Positions 60,875-64,000 of a stretch of 64,000 bases of DNA are shown piece after piece. The translations under genes were made by a program, and so were the position numbers. The DNA is from Pseudobutyrivibrio xylanivorans (lineage in GTDB: Bacteria; Bacillota; Clostridia; Lachnospirales; Lachnospiraceae), in contig NZ_CP043028.1 in the NCBI RefSeq assembly GCF_008935055.1, positions 3,192,501 through 3,256,500 on the forward strand, read 5' to 3'. The notes beneath the pieces were generated by a model that made no database searches, was not told the origin of the DNA, and worked only from the letters and a program-made list of their open reading frames with translations. How positions within the stretch are numbered: the first letter of the stretch is position 1; each line of letters opens with the position of its first letter.

Positions 60875-61206
60875 TTATAAAAACACCTCTCGAAGTCTTT
60901 CAGATATTTCTTCAGTAGAAACTCCATAATTGATTAATGTGTTAACATCAAACGGTTCTGTTTCTAATGAGTCAATAAATGAGGTGCTTTGTTTTGATAT
61001 CCACCCTCATCGATAAAATCCCAAAACTTTTCTCCAAATTCTGGAGTAAGCGCTTCAACAATAAGAACCATATCTAAATCTCTTGTTGCTCTAAACGATG
61101 CCTCATTATTTGTAAAATTAATGTCACAAGCTGCACCACCGATTAATACGTATTTGTCTTCATCACCTTCAAAATACTTTCTAAATGTTTCAAGTCCTTT
61201 TACCAT
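60875..61206 (-). pseudogene. nucleotidyltransferase (AbiEii-like) gene, deleted internally
   Basis: The N-terminus is good: KYVLIGGAACDINF and RATRDLDMVL are the nucleotidyltransferase G-G and D-x-D motifs. After ~73 residues the frame breaks, and the other frame continues FIDSLETEPFDVNTLINYGV and STEEISERLREVFL to a stop at 60875. The length (about 110 codons against ~250-300 normally) shows a large internal deletion plus a frameshift. It overlaps the regulator gene upstream by 7 nt, so the two once formed a pair. Confidence 0.65.
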
Positions 61207-62147
61207 ACAAACTCCTCTAGCATATCTAAAGCACAGCCTTCCACACGTTCATCATCCATTTCATCCTCTATGGATAATAAAACACTTAATGGGTCCTGCA
61301 CATCTTTTTTTATTGTATCTATGTAATATCCCAATTCAAGAACAACACTGCCAATAGTATCGCCCTTAACAGCCTCTTTCATTTTTTTTATTCCAGAATC
61401 ACTAAGCTCCTGCTTTGTAACTGCATAGGTTGGATAGTAATTATCAGAAATCATCGAGTATTCGCATAGCGCTGAAATACCAGCCTTTCTGCAAAGTTTT
61501 ATGTCCTCCTGCAGTTCAAATCTCTTAATAATAGGATTTCTAAGAAATGGCTTTATCTTTTCCCAGCATTCTTTTTTCCCGCCTGTTAGTGTTATAGCGC
61601 GACTTTTCCCTTTACTATCCATGACATCTATTTCAAGGTACTCTATCTCATCAAAACTCTTACTAACTGCCATCTTTGACACTTCTAACTGTTTAGCTAT
61701 CTGCGTAACAGTAGCCTTATCATATTCATCATATAGTCCAACAAGAAGAATCTTCTGGGTCAAAAATGAAATCTGATGCACTGGTTTCAAGTCTCTCTGT
61801 CCATTATTAGATAGCAGCATTCCTATAAAAGGTAAAAAAATTTCTTTATCCTTCAAAACAAACGGGATGCCTTCCTCCCTCATTTTCTCCTTAGAGTAAA
61901 ATGTGGCATCACTCAGAAATAAACAGCAATTTAACCCTTTATTTTTTTCTAAAAATGCCCTATTTTTCCTTAATTGCGCAAGACCTATAAACTTTTTAGG
62001 CTCAAGTGCAATCCAGTTAACTCCATTTGAAGAAACATTGTAAATCCTATACTGAGACTTATAAAGCAAAGGAAGTCCCTTATAATTTTCTGGAGATTCA
62101 TCAATGCTTATATTCATTTTGAGTTGTTTTTCTAGGTATTCTTTCAT
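61200..62147 (-). CDS. HTH protein of an AbiE-like pair
   Basis: 315 aa. The central winged-helix HTH is clear (ATVTQIAKQLEVSKMAVSKSFDEIEYL). The N-terminal ~110 residues and the C-terminal part are not recognised. Partnered by overlap with a nucleotidyltransferase gene, it resembles the antitoxin/regulator half of type IV AbiE-like systems. As the toxin half is damaged, the surviving protein would be harmless. The start at 62147 is preceded only by a weak AAAGAGAG. Confidence 0.6.
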   Translation of the reverse strand: MKEYLEKQLKMNISIDESPENYKGLPLLYKSQYRIYNVSSNGVNWIALEPKKFIGLAQLRKNRAFLEKNKGLNCCLFLSDATFYSKEKMREEGIPFVLKDKEIFLPFIGMLLSNNGQRDLKPVHQISFLTQKILLVGLYDEYDKATVTQIAKQLEVSKMAVSKSFDEIEYLEIDVMDSKGKSRAITLTGGKKECWEKIKPFLRNPIIKRFELQEDIKLCRKAGISALCEYSMISDNYYPTYAVTKQELSDSGIKKMKEAVKGDTIGSVVLELGYYIDTIKKDVQDPLSVLLSIEDEMDDERVEGCALDMLEEFVW

Positions 62148-62745
62148 CGATTCGCTCTCTTTTTAATTTGTATACCATTTTACTTTACAAATTAAATATA
62201 GCATCCATTTCCCTAAATATCAAGCATCTTCCCCCTATGCCCCAGCATTTTCACGTCTTTATTTTAAAACTCACGAAGCTTATTTTGCAGCTCCTCCCTA
62301 ATACTCTCAACTCTACGAATAGCATCATCACACTGTCTCTTGCCATCACTTATCTTTGATTGCACCAAGATATCTGCTACAAATCCATACCTGTGCTTAC
62401 AAAATTTTCAACTGTCATTTTGTCTTTCTTGTTCATAACCTTTTCTCCTCGTATAAAAATACTGCTGAGCACTGCCCAGCAGCCAATATCCTTAATTCGA
62501 CTCAATTATTATAAAATATGTGCCTAACAGCAACAACTGATTATTTTAGAAAGTGATCCTGCTGGCCTCGTAAAGCATCCCCCTACAGGACTGAGCCATA
62601 GGCCTATGAAGAAACCTATGGGCAGATATCGTACTATCCAGAGGAAGGACCATTTCATTCCGACATCTGCGTAATTATGAGCAAACAAAACCAAAATCTT
62701 GATATAAACTATTTATAATGTCCTGCCACAATAAGGGCATTCATT
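62148..62745. other. gene-poor stretch with relics
   Basis: It holds the frameshifted small gene at 62264-62436 and, near 62590-62640, a hairpin (CCATAGG/CCTATGG) in GC-richer sequence. Otherwise I see nothing to support. The plus-strand frame at 62168 is antisense to the relic and not credible. Confidence 0.4.
62264..62436 (-). pseudogene. small protein gene with one frameshift
   Basis: MNKKDKMTVENF (GGAGAAAAGG upstream) runs into a stop, but a one-base shift at the TTTT run yields CKHRYGFVADILVQSK and ISDGKRQCDDAIRRVESIRE to a stop at 62264. The joined ~57-aa product is charged and helical. Function unknown; similar small proteins are often in mobile islands. Confidence 0.4.
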
Positions 62746-63009
62746 CTACAATCCCATCAAGGTTAGAATTACTGTTATCACTACATCGAAAAATAACAGA
62801 ATCTTTAATTCTTCCCAAGTCTGTGACCAGCTTTTTCCTCCGCCACATCTCCTACTTGGAGTATAATATCTTTCTTTTTTCATTACCTGGTCATAAGTAT
62901 CGCAATCATGCAAGAAACATTCCGCATGGTCTCTTTCAAAAGCATCAAGATGTCCATCGTGATTAGAATCAAACATTGAACTTCCGCCAAATCCTGAATC
63001 ATCAAACAT
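62746..63009 (-). CDS. small EF-hand protein with C-terminal membrane helix
   Basis: 87 aa. Residues 13-25 contain a canonical EF-hand loop, DSNHDGHLDAFE, with Asp, Asn, Asp, Gly and Glu at the expected places. A Cys- and Tyr-rich linker follows, then a membrane helix at ~68-86. AAGGAGG precedes the start. The stop is TAG, and the same frame continues NECPYCGRTL to the next stop, a half zinc ribbon, so the annotated end may be a nonsense mutation. The topology and function are unknown. Confidence 0.6.
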   Translation of the reverse strand: MFDDSGFGGSSMFDSNHDGHLDAFERDHAECFLHDCDTYDQVMKKERYYTPSRRCGGGKSWSQTWEELKILLFFDVVITVILTLMGL

Positions 63010-63214
63010 ACTATAACCTCCTTGAAAAATTCAATAAGTGGTTGCCTTGTTCTTGATTATAAGATATCATATCCAACCGCGGTTTATCGGACAGCTCAAG
63101 GCCTTGATTATACTGACTTTTTTGTCATTAGTCTATTCAACTAATGATTTTGGTACCATTCCTACTAGTAGGCCCTCCCAGAGTGATCTTCTACCATATT
63201 GCTCCCTTTTATCC
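63010..63214. other. intergenic stretch with a partial core repeat
   Basis: It holds a partial R-core (GGTACCATTCCTA near 63150-63180) and the TTATCGGACAGCTC repeat at 63083. The rest shows no gene or clear hairpin. Confidence 0.4.
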
Positions 63215-63535
63215 TCATTCCTTTGCAAGAATCTTAAGTCCTGCAATTCCAACTACAATAAGAATAACACATATGACCTGTGGAACCACCAGTTTTTCAT
63301 GGAAAAGAAATACACCAAGCAGCGTCGTTCCAAGGATTCCCATTCCAGTCCACATGGCATAGGCGGTACCCAAAGGCAACTGTCTAAGTGCAATTGCTAA
63401 AAATACTGCACTGGCTATGTATCCTACTCCTGTGATAATAGATGGAATCAATACCGTAAATCCGTTAGACATTTTTATTGCCACAGCCCAGGTGATTTCC
63501 AACGCTCCGGCAATCAATAGATAAATCCACTTCAT
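63215..63535 (-). CDS. SugE/Gdx-type SMR exporter
   Basis: 106 aa from MKWIYLLIAG (GGAGG 8 nt upstream). Four membrane helices are visible, with the conserved Glu of the first helix in GALEITWAVAIKMS. The short form and the WTG(M)G motif fit the SugE/Gdx guanidinium-exporter branch of the SMR family. Many gdx genes follow a guanidine riboswitch. The ~150-nt leader here has hairpins (see findings), but none matches the guanidine classes I know. A broken homologue lies at 60612-60861. Confidence 0.83.
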   Translation of the reverse strand: MKWIYLLIAGALEITWAVAIKMSNGFTVLIPSIITGVGYIASAVFLAIALRQLPLGTAYAMWTGMGILGTTLLGVFLFHEKLVVPQVICVILIVVGIAGLKILAKE

Positions 63536-63595
63536 ATAAAAACCTCCATATATTAAAATACGCCATTCCTCCACCTGCTAAGACCTAACGGTGAA

Positions 63596-63628
63596 GGAAT
63601 GACGTGAATCCCACTACTCGGTAGCAAT
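63596..63628. repeat. subrepeat D
   Basis: GGAATGACGTGAATCCCACT and the following TACTCGGTAGCAA match 58971-59003 with two differences. It contains a CTAC-CGA-GTAG-type hairpin and lies in the SugE leader. Confidence 0.55.
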
Positions 63629-63685
63629 GGGCGTCTGTTTGTTTAATTGATGTGATGATAACACAATTAAAGGACTTTGTATATC

Positions 63686-63789
63686 TTGTACCATTCCTAG
63701 CAGGCCCTTCCAGGGCCAGGTCTGCCCAAGCTCCACAGACCTCTCGCTGACGCGAGCAAGGAAGGATTGTAATCGGCTTCGCTGATGGG
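63686..63789. repeat. R-core repeat copy 3
   Basis: Third copy of the ~100-bp folded core seen in R1 and R2, without the fic segment. Arm-loop changes such as TCT to TCC occur in hairpin loops. The stem GGCCCT/AGGGCC is kept. Reading frames through the core are not conserved at their ends, so it is not coding. Confidence 0.65.
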
Positions 63790-64000
63790 AATCAACGTCA
63801 AGCTTCTCCAGTTTGTCCTCATACACTTTTCTTTCATATCGATGAACTGATATTTGATGCCACCCACGCTAGCTTGAAAGTGAGCCAGTTATAATTCCCC
63901 ACAAAAAGTGCTGCAGAGAAATCCCTGCTGCAAATTTATAAAGCATCTCACATTTGTTCATAATATGGCTCAATTATTTTGTGAACACAAATAACGAAAG
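63790..64000. other. window end, no gene identified
   Basis: The only marked feature is GCTAGCTTGAAAGTGAGCC at ~63869-63887, the inverse of the sequence after R1. Short frames here overlap the repeats and are not credible. A gene may continue past the window. Confidence 0.35.

Noticed and set aside
62168..62359. Plus-strand 63-residue frame
   Set aside because: Antisense to the frameshifted minus-strand relic and without a ribosome site.
63536..63700. Known guanidine riboswitch
   Set aside because: No CUAGGG-type ykkC block, no paired ACGR hairpin loops, and no ykkC-III core could be found in the leader.
63614..63826. 70-residue frame across R3
   Set aside because: Overlaps the non-coding core repeat with no ribosome site or homologue-like composition.

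Overview
The window looks like a chromosomal segment of a rumen or gut Lachnospiraceae, most likely Butyrivibrio or Pseudobutyrivibrio. The reasons are the AT-rich Firmicutes-type promoters and GGAGG ribosome sites, the secreted xylan- and glucan-degrading enzymes (GH10, GH115, two GH3), very acidic Ser/Glu/Asp/Lys linkers in exported proteins, and a GH3 with swapped domain order of the kind described from Butyrivibrio. The genus is an inference; the window has no rRNA or tRNA gene to confirm it.

Bases 1-45,300 are mostly ordinary chromosome. In order they hold: argS with an rRNA methylase; a hotdog thioesterase; a secreted subtilase carrying a dockerin, overlapping a small cohesin-like/Fn3 protein; a secreted HAD phosphatase; a MacAB-type efflux operon facing its two-component system; a GH3-GtrA-GH3 operon; an AgrC/LytTR two-component pair; metNI; mnmA; folT-folC under a THF riboswitch; a SpoIIE-type phosphatase receptor; a secreted 5'-nucleotidase; a multidomain GH10 xylanase and a GH115 alpha-glucuronidase; an ECF sigma/anti-sigma pair; thrC; and a NUDIX hydrolase. 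The GH3, GH10 and GH115 products would together take apart glucuronoxylan and its oligosaccharides.

Bases 45,300-64,000 are accessory and partly decayed. They hold an AAA/DUF4143 ATPase behind three 34-bp-spaced repeats; an unassigned three-gene cassette (J-domain protein, polytopic membrane protein, DUF4230-like protein); a broken Fic gene; a DarT1-NADAR DNA ADP-ribosylation toxin-antitoxin pair; SbcCD; a stand-alone Gre C-terminal domain; an RNase III-like protein with two dsRNA-binding domains; HigBA; a flavin reductase; an AbiE-like pair with a damaged nucleotidyltransferase; an EF-hand membrane protein; and a SugE/Gdx exporter. Remnants of WYL, SMR and other genes lie between them.

The most unusual signal is non-coding. 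Four kinds of structured repeat lie between genes. (i) A ~87-nt element in three full copies shows compensatory changes in three helices and a conserved UGA-nnC-AU(U/G)UA-Gnn-GAA hairpin; one copy sits inside a terminator hairpin and another inside the remains of a sister copy. (ii) A 123-bp element made of four hairpins occurs in two inverted copies differing at one base. (iii) A ~190-nt folded element sits in the loop of the terminator after the anti-sigma gene. (iv) A ~100-bp core repeat is scattered through the accessory region. I could not assign any of these to a known RNA or transposon family.
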